Assembly: GCA_019454405.1 (NCBI GenBank)
Contig: JACFOH010000008.1
Coordinates: 6,896 to 49,005, forward strand
Direction: 5' to 3'
DNA length: 42,110 nt
Origin: Promineifilum sp.
GTDB lineage: Bacteria > Chloroflexota > Anaerolineae > Promineifilales > Promineifilaceae
The notes below the pieces were generated by a model. It ran no database searches, was not told where the DNA came from, and saw nothing but the letters and a program-made list of their open reading frames with translations. The number at the start of each line of letters is the position of its first letter. Position 1 is the first letter of the stretch. Shown here in pieces: positions 23,986 to 33,300 of this stretch. Position numbers and translations under genes: made by a program.

Positions 23986-24647
23986 ATTAGTTTTTGTCGC
24001 AGCGGCGCGAAGCTGCGCCGGTGCTCAGGACATGGACCGATACGGCCGAGTACCATCCGGTGCTCGGCCGTACCATATCCTTTGTGACGGTCGAAGCCAT
24101 AGTCCGGATAGCGCTCGCTCAGATCAGTCATATATCGATCCCGACTCACTTTGGCCAGGATTGAGGCGGCGGCGATGCTGAGGCTCTGTTGGTCACCACG
24201 CACAACAGGACGTTGAGGTAAATTCGTGGCCGCTAATCGTAACGGGCCATCGACCAACACGGCCTCTGCTGCTGGCTCCAGTTGCGAGATGGCTTGGGCT
24301 ATGGCCTGGCGTGTTGCGGAGATGATCCCGTGCTGGTCGATCCACTCGGCCGAGGCTTGCCCGATACCGTACGCGGGGACGCAACTGGTGATGAGGTCAA
24401 ACAACTGATCGCGCGCGGCCGCGGTCAGTAGCTTCGAATCCCGAACCCCATGTAACCGTTCGACATAATTGTCGCTGGATGTGGATGGCATGGCCCTCAG
24501 AGGAATGATGACGGCGGCGGCGTAGACTGGCCCGGCCAGCGCGCCGCGCCCCGCTTCGTCAACGCCGGCCACCCACACGACTCCGTATTTGGCGGCCATC
24601 AGTCGCTCCAGCGATAGATCGGGGGTTGTGGGGCCGGAGATGGCCAT
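23982..24647 (-). CDS. rnhB: Ribonuclease HII
   Basis: 221 residues. The active-site acids are visible: Asp30 and Glu31 in GVDEAGRGALAGPV, Asp133 in VLVDGPLR, and Asp170 in ASILAKVSRD. RDSKLL and YGFDRHKGYGT are further family motifs. The enzyme removes single ribonucleotides and RNA primers from DNA. It starts 3 nt after a glycosyltransferase gene, so it is probably co-transcribed as the last gene of the rfbD run, an unusual partner set. The last 4 nt overlap the convergent GTPase gene. Confidence 0.96.
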   Translation of the reverse strand: MAISGPTTPDLSLERLMAAKYGVVWVAGVDEAGRGALAGPVYAAAVIIPLRAMPSTSSDNYVERLHGVRDSKLLTAAARDQLFDLITSCVPAYGIGQASAEWIDQHGIISATRQAIAQAISQLEPAAEAVLVDGPLRLAATNLPQRPVVRGDQQSLSIAAASILAKVSRDRYMTDLSERYPDYGFDRHKGYGTAEHRMVLGRIGPCPEHRRSFAPLRQKLI

Positions 24648-24650
24648 CGT

Positions 24651-25430
24651 TTAATGGGTTTTGGTGGCGACGGGATCAGGCTGGCGCCGACTGTCGTAAC
24701 GGCCGGTGAAGCCGTTATAGCGGATACGCAAGACTTCGCGGATCATATTGATGGTGTCGCGCACAGGGCTGACGCGACTGTTTTCACCGTAGTACCAGTC
24801 GATGGGGACTTCGATGATATGGTAGCCTTGTCGCAGGGCGATGAAGAGTAATTCGACGTCGAACGCCCAACCATCGATCGTTTGGCAAGGCAGAATACTC
24901 CAGGCGACCTCACGCCTGAAGCATTTGAACCCGCATTGGGTATCCTCAAATCCGGGGATGGCCAGTAGCTTCACATAGAAATTAAAAACACGGCCCATAA
25001 AGTGGCGATAGTGAGGTTCGTTATAGCGCACGGCCCCGGCGACTTCACGACTGCCGATGGCCACATCGTAGTCGCCCAATTGCAGCGGTAGAAACTTGGC
25101 GATTTCATCGATGGGCATGGAAAAATCGGCGTCGGCCATGAACAGGTATTCCCCTGTGGCGGCCAGCATGCCGGTTCGCACAGCGGCGCCTTTGCCTTGG
25201 GTCATCTCATCAAGCACACGCAGGTATGGCCGCGAGGCGGCAAATTCCAGGGCGACTTCCCGCGTGTTGTCACGGCTGTTGTTATTGACAATGATGATCT
25301 CGAAGGGGTAGTTTTGCGCTTCCAGGTATGTGAAAACTTGCGGGAGCGTTTTGGGTAGTCGCTCCCCTTCATTGTAGGCGGGGATGATCAAGCTCAGGAG
25401 GGGTTGTCGTGCGCTCATTCTGCACTTCAT
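24651..25430 (-). CDS. Family-2 glycosyltransferase, dolichyl-phosphate glucosyltransferase (ALG5)-like
   Basis: 259 residues. GT2 motifs include LSLIIPAYNEGERLP, EIIIVNNNSRDNT, the acceptor-side QGKGAAVRTGM, and the metal motif ADAD in LFMADADFSMP. DTQCGFKCFRRE is the ALG5/DPM-type signature, and no C-terminal membrane helices follow. Such enzymes transfer glucose or another sugar from a nucleotide to a polyprenyl phosphate, producing the donor that GT-C enzymes use outside the membrane. GT-C-like proteins are encoded at 5292-6779 and 16726-19065. The start at 25430 lacks a clear ribosome site; Met5 (25418) is possible. Confidence 0.88.
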   Translation of the reverse strand: MKCRMSARQPLLSLIIPAYNEGERLPKTLPQVFTYLEAQNYPFEIIIVNNNSRDNTREVALEFAASRPYLRVLDEMTQGKGAAVRTGMLAATGEYLFMADADFSMPIDEIAKFLPLQLGDYDVAIGSREVAGAVRYNEPHYRHFMGRVFNFYVKLLAIPGFEDTQCGFKCFRREVAWSILPCQTIDGWAFDVELLFIALRQGYHIIEVPIDWYYGENSRVSPVRDTINMIREVLRIRYNGFTGRYDSRRQPDPVATKTH

Positions 25431-25481
25431 CAGGCCGGACCGAAGGCGATCCGCCCGTATGGAATTCAGAGTTTATCTGCC

Positions 25482-26453
25482 CTATGGGACCTCGTCAACC
25501 CGCGTCAGCCGGGATTCGATGGTCCGGTCATCTACTTGACGAGTAGCTTGTATGCGTTTTCGCGCCGGCAACATGCGGAAAAAACCGAACAGGCCGGCTA
25601 ATTGTCCGCGTAGTTTGGCGCGTGCCGCGGCGCCTCGCCAAGCCCTTAGCGCGTCACGGGTGATGCGCCACTGTGCGCGCAGGATATCTGCGGCATGGGT
25701 GCGCAATAGAGACGTGGGGTAGTTTTTCCAAATAATGTAGAGAAAGTTACGGCCATCATAGTAACTACTGGTTGTCCCCCCTGCATCTGATGCTTTCAGT
25801 TTATGGTAAACGATTGCGTCAGGTACGTAGAGCACCTCCCAGCCGGCCAGTTGAGCACGCCACGCCAGATCGACGTCTTCGCATGAAAAAAAGAATGCAT
25901 CATCCAGGAACCCGATCTCTTGTAGCATGGCTCGCCGGTAGGCGGCTGCCCCGCCACAGGCGCTGAACACGGGTTCCTGATGGTTATATTGCCCTTCATC
26001 TCGCTGCCAGATGCCACGATTGCCGGGGATGCCGTCGACCCGATAATAATCGCCGGCCGTATGGAAGCGATCGCGTTGATCGAACAACATCATTTTAGAG
26101 GCCACGATGCCGACTTGTGGGTGTCGGTCGAATGCGTCGATGATGGCCCCCAGCCACCCGGGATCGGCCTCGGTGTCGTTATTCAGCAGACAGACAAATT
26201 CCCCTCGGCTCATGTCATAACCGGCGTTGCATGCGCCGGTGAAGCCGCGATTTTCGCTCAATTCGATCAGCCGCACTTCGGGGAATGCTTTTCGTACGTA
26301 CTCCTGGGATCCGTCCGTCGAGCCATTATCAACCAGGATGACTTCGTGATCGGTGAACGTCTGCCGTCGTAGAGCGTTCAGGCAAACCTCGAGATGTTGC
26401 ACGCCATTCCAGTGGGGGATGATGACGGATGCGCGAGGGTGGGTTTGGCTCAC
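25482..26453 (-). CDS. Family-2 glycosyltransferase, rhamnosyltransferase-like
   Basis: 323 residues. ASVIIPHWNGVQHLEVCL, ILVDNGSTDGSQE, LSENRGFTGACNAG and the metal site LLNNDTE (DxD replaced by NDT) are typical of rhamnosyltransferase-like GT2 enzymes. FFSCEDVDLAWRA supplies the catalytic ED. The C-terminus (~235-300) has basic amphipathic stretches suiting membrane attachment. It starts with GTG overlapping the rfbD stop (GTGA, 26453-26450). Adjacency to the dTDP-rhamnose reductase gene supports rhamnose as donor sugar, but this is inference. Confidence 0.85.
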   Translation of the reverse strand: MSQTHPRASVIIPHWNGVQHLEVCLNALRRQTFTDHEVILVDNGSTDGSQEYVRKAFPEVRLIELSENRGFTGACNAGYDMSRGEFVCLLNNDTEADPGWLGAIIDAFDRHPQVGIVASKMMLFDQRDRFHTAGDYYRVDGIPGNRGIWQRDEGQYNHQEPVFSACGGAAAYRRAMLQEIGFLDDAFFFSCEDVDLAWRAQLAGWEVLYVPDAIVYHKLKASDAGGTTSSYYDGRNFLYIIWKNYPTSLLRTHAADILRAQWRITRDALRAWRGAAARAKLRGQLAGLFGFFRMLPARKRIQATRQVDDRTIESRLTRVDEVP

Positions 26454-27292
26454 GCCTCGACCCCGTCTTGAAAGAGATCGGCCAGAGCTTCTTGCCAGGA
26501 GCGCAGAGTGATGCCGATGGCCGCTCCGTTTCGATTATGTAAGGCGCAGAACGGAGGCGGCCAGGATAAGCGTGTGAATTCGCTGCCCAGAATCGGCGTA
26601 TTGATAACATGCTCCATTCCTGCCAGTCGCAGGATTTCATTGGCGAATGCCCAGCGCGAGCAAGCCCCGCTGTTGACGAAGTGGTATATCCCGTAATGTT
26701 CGGTCGCGATCAGGCGGCCAATCGCCTCAGCCAGATCGGCCGCGTTGGTCGGGTTGCCTACCTCATCTGTCACGACGCGGATGGCCCCTTTTTCACGGGC
26801 TGCGCGCAAGATCGCGTGGATAAAGTTCCTGCCGCCTGCCGAGTAGAGCCAGGCTGTGCGGACGATATAATAACGGTTCAACAACGTCTGAACGGCTACT
26901 TCGGCGGCGGCTTTCGACCGCCCGTATGGATTGTGGGGCGATAGGGTCATCCATTCTTCATAGCCGGCGGGATCATCCCCGGAGAATACTTCATTGGTGC
27001 TGATGTGGATCATCGGGGCATCGGCTTTCTGGCAGGCCAGGGCGATATTCTGTGTGCCCAGGGTATTCACCCGATGGGCCAACTCTGGATCGCGAGCACA
27101 GCCGTCTACGTTGGTATAGGCCGCACAATGGATGACGAGTTCGGGCCGGGCTTCTTCAAACAAGGCAAAGACATTCCTGCGCTCGACGATATCGAATTCG
27201 GGCAGATCGGTTGGTATCAGATGGTGTTCGGTCAGGGTGGATTGCAGGGCCATACCCAGCTGACCCTTGGCGCCGGTTATCAGAATACGCAT
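26450..27292 (-). CDS. rfbD: dTDP-4-dehydrorhamnose reductase
   Basis: 280 residues. It is a short-chain reductase with the NADPH-binding ILITGAKGQLG at the N-terminus, CAAYTNVDGCARDP, and the catalytic Tyr123-x3-Lys127 pair in NPYGRSKAA. RTAWLYSAGGRNF and VTDEVGNPTNAADLA are RmlD signatures. The usual STDYVF reads STNEVF. RmlD performs the last step of dTDP-L-rhamnose synthesis. The other genes of that pathway (rfbA, rfbB, rfbC) are not in the window. It leads a four-gene run with two glycosyltransferases and rnhB. Confidence 0.9.
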   Translation of the reverse strand: MRILITGAKGQLGMALQSTLTEHHLIPTDLPEFDIVERRNVFALFEEARPELVIHCAAYTNVDGCARDPELAHRVNTLGTQNIALACQKADAPMIHISTNEVFSGDDPAGYEEWMTLSPHNPYGRSKAAAEVAVQTLLNRYYIVRTAWLYSAGGRNFIHAILRAAREKGAIRVVTDEVGNPTNAADLAEAIGRLIATEHYGIYHFVNSGACSRWAFANEILRLAGMEHVINTPILGSEFTRLSWPPPFCALHNRNGAAIGITLRSWQEALADLFQDGVEA

Positions 27293-27375
27293 GGAACCAA
27301 TTTTGGTTTGCTATGCTCGCCTTGTCAATGAACTGATGGTGTTCTGCCGGTTGTCCGTTGGCATAGCGTCGATCG

Positions 27376-27404
27376 CTTGACAAGCTGTCGCTTCCCCTCA
27401 ATAC
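27376..27404 (+). promoter_or_regulatory. Promoter of trmD
   Basis: A consensus TTGACA (27376-27381), a 17-bp spacer and AATACT (27399-27404). The leader to the ATG at 27436 would be about 25 nt. Confidence 0.6.
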
Positions 27405-27435
27405 TTATCGCCACGCAAATATCACCGGGCGTATC

Positions 27436-28182
27436 ATGCGAATTGACGTACTAACCCTCTTCCCCAATATGTTCTCCGCCTACCTTGGTGAGAGTATCCT
27501 GCAGCGAGCGCAGTCAGCCGGGCTGGTCTCCCTTCAAATCCATAACATTCGCGGCTATGCGGAAGGCAGACATCGTGTGACCGATGAACCGCCGTACGGC
27601 GGCGGCGGGGGGATGATTCTAAAGCCTGAACCGATATTCAAGGCAATTGAGAATATTGCGGCTGAGGATCAACAGGTAAAGCCCAAAGTGATCCTGATGG
27701 CGCCCCAAGGCCGTCTATTATCCCACGCAGTAGCAGTGGAGTTGGCGGCCGAACCCTGGCTGCTTTTTCTCTGTGGTCGCTATGAGGGGATCGACGAACG
27801 GGTTCGCCAACATATTGTCGATGACGAGATTTCCATCGGCGATTATGTCCTGACTGGCGGGGAGCTGGCGGCATTGGTGACTATCGACGCCCTGGCACGT
27901 CATATTCCCGGCGTGTTAGGCGACGAATATGCCGCCGAGCGCGATAGCTATTCCACCGGCCTGTTGGAAGGCCCACACTATACCCGGCCGGAAATATTTC
28001 GCGGTTGGCAGGTCCCGGAAGCCTTACGCTCGGGGCACGCTGCCCGTATCGCGCGCTGGAGGCGTGAGGAATCCCTGCGCTTAACCTGGGAGCGCCGCCC
28101 CGACCTTCTGCTGACGGCCGAATTGGACGAGGCCGATAAAATATTTCTAATGGAACTGGCCCAGGAAACGATGGTCAAGTAG
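27436..28182 (+). CDS. trmD: tRNA (guanine-37-N1)-methyltransferase
   Basis: 248 residues. The SPOUT trefoil-knot enzyme is recognisable from [57 protein letters not shown] and [18 protein letters not shown]. TrmD methylates G37 next to the anticodon and prevents +1 frameshifts. The usual rpsP-rimM-trmD-rplS setting is absent; here it leads a unit with a thioesterase and a membrane protein. No Shine-Dalgarno sequence is visible, but a good promoter lies just upstream. Confidence 0.97.
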   Translation: MRIDVLTLFPNMFSAYLGESILQRAQSAGLVSLQIHNIRGYAEGRHRVTDEPPYGGGGGMILKPEPIFKAIENIAAEDQQVKPKVILMAPQGRLLSHAVAVELAAEPWLLFLCGRYEGIDERVRQHIVDDEISIGDYVLTGGELAALVTIDALARHIPGVLGDEYAAERDSYSTGLLEGPHYTRPEIFRGWQVPEALRSGHAARIARWRREESLRLTWERRPDLLLTAELDEADKIFLMELAQETMVK

Positions 28183-28185
28183 TTA

Positions 28186-28686
28186 ATGGATAATCGAACG
28201 ATGGAAGGAAGAACCGTTCGCCAGTCGAGAGTGACCCTGACCCAGATCATGGGCCTCACCGATGCAAATGTGCTCCGTAATGTTCACGGTGGCGTCATTA
28301 TGAAACTATGTGATGAGGCCGGTGGCACCGCCGCGATGAGGCATGCCCGCCAGCCAGTCGTCACCGTAGCCGTTGATTCGATGGGTTTCCACTCCCCGGT
28401 CCATATAGGCAACCTTCTCACCGTGCAGGCGGAAGTCACCTGGGTCGGCCATACGTCTCTGGAGACCCGCATTATTGTCACGGCGGAGAATCTCATGACC
28501 GGCCAGGTGACTCACACGAACACCGCCTATTACGTCTATGTGGCTCTGGATGAGACAGGTAGTCCGACGGCCGTCCCGCCCATCATCTGTGAAACGGACG
28601 AAGAGCGCGCCCTCTTCGACGAGGCCGCCATACGGCAGGAGCAACGACTTTCTCGTCGCCGTCACGAACGGCCGATTAATTTGTAG
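28186..28686 (+). CDS. Hotdog-fold acyl-CoA thioesterase
   Basis: 166 residues. The hotdog motif NVHGGVIMKLCDEAGGTAA supplies the likely catalytic Asp, followed by VAVDSMGFHSPVHIG and VQAEVTWVGHTSLE. This matches the YciA/ACOT family of acyl-CoA thioesterases, which usually act as hexamers on medium or long acyl-CoAs. The C-terminus (EERALFDEAAIRQEQRL) is a charged helix common in this group. It starts 3 nt after trmD, so they are probably co-transcribed. The physiological substrate cannot be told. Confidence 0.9.
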   Translation: MDNRTMEGRTVRQSRVTLTQIMGLTDANVLRNVHGGVIMKLCDEAGGTAAMRHARQPVVTVAVDSMGFHSPVHIGNLLTVQAEVTWVGHTSLETRIIVTAENLMTGQVTHTNTAYYVYVALDETGSPTAVPPIICETDEERALFDEAAIRQEQRLSRRRHERPINL

Positions 28687-28690
28687 CACG

Positions 28691-29350
28691 ATGAATGCAC
28701 TCTCGTCTCGGGTTCGCGATACGTCGTTAATCCTGCTGTTTCTCGGTCTAACAGCCATCTTCGTCGGCTATTTTCAGATATGGCTGCCCGGCCCTGCCGC
28801 CGGGTTGCAGATTATCGGGATAGAGATGGGGGAGTGGATTAAGTTTCTGGGCGTTGGGCCGCGTCGCGATTTGTTCTACTTGCCGCCCATCGTTGCCGGC
28901 CTGGTGATCTCCTTGCTGGCATCGACCTGGCCGAACGATCGATGGCAAACGTGGGTGGCGCGTGGGGTAGCTGTCGCTGTGGCTTTGCTGTCGTTCCCGG
29001 CTGTCGCGGCTATACAGCTCGAGCCGCCCAGTGAGTGGCTATTGCGACTTGGGCTAATCGGTTTCGTTGTTGTCGTGACAGCCCTGGGGGCGCTGCTGCC
29101 CAAACGTGCGGTTGCGTCCCCGTGGCCCTGGTTGCTCATGACCATTGTAGCCTTGCTTGGCGCGATCTTGTCCACGATCCAGTTCTTCGCTATCCGGCCG
29201 ATTGTGGAGGAGATCCTGCGCCGGTCTATAGGGATAGGATTAGGGGTATGGCTCAACGTGACAGGTTCGCTGGTGGTGGCGATCGTCGCATTGGTTATTT
29301 TCTTCGCTTCAAGGCGTGGGCAACAAAAAAGGCAGCCGACCGATAGGTGA
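28691..29350 (+). CDS. Multi-pass membrane protein of unknown function
   Basis: 219 residues, with about six hydrophobic helices, a small periplasmic loop, and a basic C-terminus (SRRGQQKRQPTDR). No family is recognised. The ATG at 28691 is chosen because the upstream part of the frame (from 28538) lies inside the thioesterase gene and has biased shadow composition. It follows the thioesterase by 4 nt. Its last codons overlap the stem of the acpP terminator on the other strand. Confidence 0.7.
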   Translation: MNALSSRVRDTSLILLFLGLTAIFVGYFQIWLPGPAAGLQIIGIEMGEWIKFLGVGPRRDLFYLPPIVAGLVISLLASTWPNDRWQTWVARGVAVAVALLSFPAVAAIQLEPPSEWLLRLGLIGFVVVVTALGALLPKRAVASPWPWLLMTIVALLGAILSTIQFFAIRPIVEEILRRSIGIGLGVWLNVTGSLVVAIVALVIFFASRRGQQKRQPTDR

Positions 29351-29356
29351 CTGCCT
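29325..29356 (-). terminator. Rho-independent terminator of acpP
   Basis: Read on the minus strand: AGGCAG, a small inner stem ACC/GGT, CTGCCT, then TTTTTT. It starts about 40 nt after the acpP stop and is largely inside the convergent gene's 3' coding end. Confidence 0.65.
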
Positions 29357-29396
29357 CCTGATGAACCTGTTTGACCGTAATTGCCAGTCAGAGAGG

Positions 29397-29636
29397 TTAT
29401 GACCGCATGCTGCTGTTGATGTAATTGACTGCTTCGCCGACGGTCGTGATCTTCTGGGCTTCTTCGTCTGAAATCTCGCCCTCGAACTCTTCTTCAAAAG
29501 CCATAATTAACTCTACCAGGTCAAGCGAATCCGCTTCCAGATCATCGCGGAAGCTTTTATCCAGAGTCACCTGGTCTTCATCCACACCCAATAGATCGAC
29601 GATGATCGCGCGAACTCTTTCCTCAGTGTCATTCAT
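29397..29636 (-). CDS. acpP: Acyl carrier protein
   Basis: 79 residues, the normal size. The phosphopantetheine attachment site is Ser37 in [37 protein letters not shown] completes the typical ACP helix pattern. It carries growing acyl chains in fatty-acid synthesis. AAGGAGAG (29651-29644) lies 9 nt before the ATG at 29636, which is preferred over a TTG at 29660 that would include the ribosome site itself. No fab genes are adjacent; the convergent neighbour unit contains a thioesterase. Confidence 0.96.
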   Translation of the reverse strand: MNDTEERVRAIIVDLLGVDEDQVTLDKSFRDDLEADSLDLVELIMAFEEEFEGEISDEEAQKITTVGEAVNYINSSMRS

Positions 29637-29869
29637 TGACTGCCTCTCCTTCAAGGACAATTTCTAAAATAGTGCGCCACATTCCGCGGCCGCCGCTACA
29701 ATTTAGTAAGTGATATTAAAATTCGAATACTCGGTTCGATCAGATGATGGCTACGCATCTTTGCGGATGCCAAGATGGGATTTTATGGCTTCCATTCAGA
29801 ATGTCAAGCATCAACCCCTTGCCCGGATTGCCTAATAACTTGATGTATAAAACCCATATCCATGCCGAT

Positions 29870-29913
29870 GGTTGCGCACTCTCATGTGATAATCGATGGT
29901 GAGGTGCGCAACC
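29870..29913. repeat. Perfect 10-bp inverted repeat in intergenic DNA
   Basis: GGTTGCGCAC and GTGCGCAACC are separated by 24 nt, and the stem can extend by four pairs past a 1-nt bulge. It could be a small-RNA hairpin or a protein-binding site. Confidence 0.45.
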
Positions 29914-29987
29914 AGGCTTTCTGATTCCGCGTACAGATGATTAGTTGTGTCCGCGTTGATGAACCTTACTCTGCTTTATAAACTGGG

Positions 29988-30016
29988 TTGAATCAGTGAG
30001 GTGTTTGCGGCACAAT
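29988..30016 (+). promoter_or_regulatory. Candidate promoter of the PspC gene
   Basis: TTGAAT (29988-29993), a 17-bp spacer and CACAAT (30011-30016); the leader would be about 23 nt, with AGGAGA 5 nt before the ATG. Confidence 0.5.
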
Positions 30017-30045
30017 AAAGACGATTAGTCGATTAGGAGATAACC

Positions 30046-30240
30046 ATGGAAGAAAAGCGTTTGACTCGTGTGGAAGAAGGGCGAATGATCGCTGGAGTTT
30101 GTACGGGATTGGGGCGATATTTTGGTGTGGATCCGACGATTATTCGGATTCTCTTCCTCCTTTTGTTTCTGTTTGCTGGGGGCGGTGTACTACTCTACCT
30201 GATCCTCTGGGCCATCATGCCCCTCGATAAGGCCGGCTAA
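30046..30240 (+). CDS. PspC-domain small membrane protein
   Basis: 64 residues forming a single PspC domain: RLTRVEEGRMIAGVCTGLGRYFGVDPTIIRILF, written here in pieces as RMIAGVCTGLGRYF and DPTIIRILF, then one membrane helix (FLLLFLFAGGGVLLYLILWAI) and MPLD. PspC proteins sense or respond to membrane stress, or act as toxin-like membrane factors in some species. It is alone between a promoter and a terminator. AGGAGA is 5 nt before the start. The role in this organism is unknown. Confidence 0.92.
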   Translation: MEEKRLTRVEEGRMIAGVCTGLGRYFGVDPTIIRILFLLLFLFAGGGVLLYLILWAIMPLDKAG

Positions 30241-30261
30241 TTACGCGATAACTTGATGGCA

Positions 30262-30290
30262 TTGCGGGGGCGCCCGAATATATCTATACT
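30262..30290 (+). promoter_or_regulatory. Candidate promoter upstream of the cyclase gene
   Basis: TTGCGG (30262-30267), a 17-bp spacer and TATACT (30285-30290). Transcription would start only a few bases before the hairpin at 30301. Confidence 0.5.
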
Positions 30291-30300
30291 ATTCAGGGGT

Positions 30301-30338
30301 GGGACGGTAGCGTCATAGGCGTTACCGTCCCGTTTTAT
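30301..30338 (+). terminator. Terminator between PspC and cyclase genes
   Basis: A 12-bp stem (30301-30312 with 30320-30331, one G-U pair), loop TCATAGG, then GTTTTAT. It ends the PspC transcript, or attenuates transcripts from the promoter at 30262. Confidence 0.7.
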
Positions 30339-30349
30339 CTAAATACGAT

Positions 30350-33300
30350 ATGATCGAGTCGCTCCTTGCTCTGATCCCGGAAGACAGGCGTATCGCCCTG
30401 GCGAATGGCCTGGAACTCCCCGACCGAACGAATGGTTCAGTTCTGTTCGCTGATATATCCGGTTTCACGCCTCTAACCGCGACCCTGGCCCTGGAGTTGG
30501 GTGTCTATCGCGGTGCCGAAGAAGTCCTTAATCAGATAAACCCCGTCTACGAAGCTATCATCGCCGAGCTTCATCGCTATGGCGGGAGCGTTCTGGGGTT
30601 TGCCGGCGATTCCATCACCTGCTGGCTCGATGGCGATCGAGGAGAGCGTGGCGTCGCCTGCGCTCTAGCCATGCAGGAGGCTATGCGGCCTTTTTCCACC
30701 GTGCAAACGCCGGCCGGCACCTCGATTTCCCTGGCTATTAAAGTTGCTGTCGCTGCAGGGCCGGCGCGTCGCTTCGTTGTTGGCGATCCTGATATCCAAC
30801 TCATCGACGTGTTGGCCGGACGGACGCTCGATCACGTGGCTGCTGCCGAGAAGTTGGCGGAGAAAGGCGAAGTGATCGCCAGCGAAGAGATCATTGGCGC
30901 CATCGACGGTGGCGCGCTCAGCGATGATTACGAAGTTGTGGAATGGCGCACGGCCCCTGCCGGAGAGCGCTATGCTGTCGTTGGCAGTCTCAGACGTTTA
31001 TCGGAACCCACTCGTCAAATAGATGTATTCACCGGAACATTATCAAGCGAACAAGCCCGCGCCTGGACGTTGCCGCCTGTGTACAACCGTCTATTAAGCG
31101 GCAGTAAATTCCTGGCTGAGCTTCGTCCCTCGATCGCGCTTTTCCTGAAATTCTCCGGCATTGATTACGATCATGATGACGATGCGCAGCAGCAGCTTGA
31201 TCGATTTGTTCGTTGGATGCAAGCCATCGCTCAGGCTCAGGGTGGTTTCCTCATCCAGTTGACGATAGGCGACAAAGGTAGCTACGCTTATTTCAGCTTT
31301 GGCGCGCCGGTAGCTCATGATGATGACAGTCTCCGTGCCGTTGCCGCAGCCATTGATCTTTTGAGAACGCCGCCCGAATTGAGCTATATCTCTGGCATCC
31401 AAATCGGCATCAGTCGGGGGCGGGTGTGGGCCGGGGAGTGTGGCGCCCGTAGCCGTCATACCTACGGCGTGATGGGGAATGAGGTCAATATGGCGGCGCG
31501 GCTCATGAGTCACGCTCAGCCGGGCCAGATCCTTGTTCGGCGTCGTGTGGCGGACGAGACGCGGCAGGTATTTCAATTCCGACAGTTGGGCTTGATTGCC
31601 GTCAAGGGTGGCGCCGAGCCTATCCCCGTTGCTGAATTGCTCGGCCGTCAATCTGCGCAAGAGAGCCACGGTTCATTATTTGAGATGCCACTAGCCGGCC
31701 GCACAAACGAACTGGAGCAATTGGGGCGGATGCTGGATGGCGTGTTGACTGGTCGGGGTCGCCTGGTTACGTTGCAGGGGCCGACGGGAATCGGTAAGAG
31801 CCATCTTATCTCTGTATTCCGGCAATACGCCGGCGCTAATGGCTTTCAGACAGTGACGGGGTCGAGCCAGAGGATCTTCCAATCCACGACTTACTACCCC
31901 TGGCAGCAGATTATTCGCCAGATTTTTGGTTTGAACGAGCGAGTGGCTGGTGCAGAGGGAGAGATAGATGCGGCTGACCAGATCGCCACTCTTGAATCAA
32001 TATTGACCCAGATGAATCAGGATTGGCAAATACGACTCCCATTGCTTGGCGATCTGCTTGGCCTGCCTATCCCCGATAATCCCACAACGGCCGCTTTTGA
32101 CCCGAAGCAAAGACAGGAATCCTTATTTGCTTTTGTAGTCGAGATCCTTCGAGCTTGGTCGCATTCCCAACCTTTGTTGCTGGTCTTCGAGAACGCACAT
32201 TGGCTGGATGAGCCATCGCATAACTTGCTCGAGGTATTGGCCAAGGCCACGAGCGATGTCGCTATTATGGTCGTCGCTGTTACACGACCTCTTGTGGAGG
32301 ATGATCCACAGCTTCCCCTCCTGACGACCTTCGGCCGCCTTGAGAACCATCAACAGATCCGGCTTGGTGAACTCGATTCGGTGGGGATCCAGCGCTTGTT
32401 GGAGGACTTATTGGGCGGCCCTGTCTCCTTACTGGCGAGACTCTTGATCGAGGCAAAAGCCCAGGGCAACCCTTTCTTTGCTCGTGAACTCGTTGATACT
32501 TTGCGCGAATCCGGCCAATTGTTGTCGGAGGACGGAACATGGGTGCTTTCCAGCGAGATGATCGATACGATGCGCCGGGCTAATATCCCGGTGCAGGATG
32601 AAGAAACCTGGGATCCGGCCAAATCGGCTGATCTGTCATCCATCAATCTGGGTATCCCTGATTCAGTTCACGGGGTGATCCTCGCCAGGATCGATCGTCT
32701 GCCTGAGTCACATAAGCCCACGCTCAAGGTTGCCAGCGTCATTGGATACAGCTTTGATCTGGGACTAGTATCGCGGGTCCATCCGCTGAAGCCATCGGGG
32801 CGGCTCCTCCGCGCCCAGGTCAACGACCTGGAGACCCGCGATTTTATCGCGCAGGATTGGCAGGGACACGATGGTGGAGAGCCGGCCACTTTCGTCTTTC
32901 GACAGCAAGCGATACAGGAAGTTTCCTACGAGACCTTGTTGTTTACCCAACGCCGCGAGCTCCATGGCAATCTCGCCCGGTTACTTGAGGAACTGACTCC
33001 TGAAGCTGTTGGCCAGATCGCTTACCATGCGTTTTTAGGTGAAGATTGGGAACGCGCGCTTCGCTATCACCTGATAGCCGGGAACCAAAACAAACAACTC
33101 TTCGCCAACCTGCAGAGCATCGACCATTTTCGCAAGGCTTTGGCGAGCGCTGAACAGTTCCCGGCCGAAGAAACCCTTGGCCGGCGCCAGGAAATCCACG
33201 CCAATTTGGGAGAATTGCTTGTGAACAGCGGCCAGAACGATGCCGGACAAGAACACTTGCTGACGGCTTTCGCTCTCGCCGGGCAAACAGGGGACTCCGA

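Larger units (their letters stand above)
29637..30045. other. 409-bp divergent intergenic region
   Basis: No gene is supported. It holds the acpP Shine-Dalgarno sequence, a 10-bp perfect inverted repeat (29870-29913) with unknown role, and the promoter of the PspC gene (29988-30016). Confidence 0.55.

Noticed and set aside
28538-28690. N-terminal extension of the membrane protein at 28691
   Set aside because: It lies within the thioesterase coding region and shows Arg/Ser-rich shadow composition.
29637-29660. TTG start extending acpP by eight residues
   Set aside because: The extension contains the ribosome-binding site for the ATG at 29636, and ACPs normally start there.
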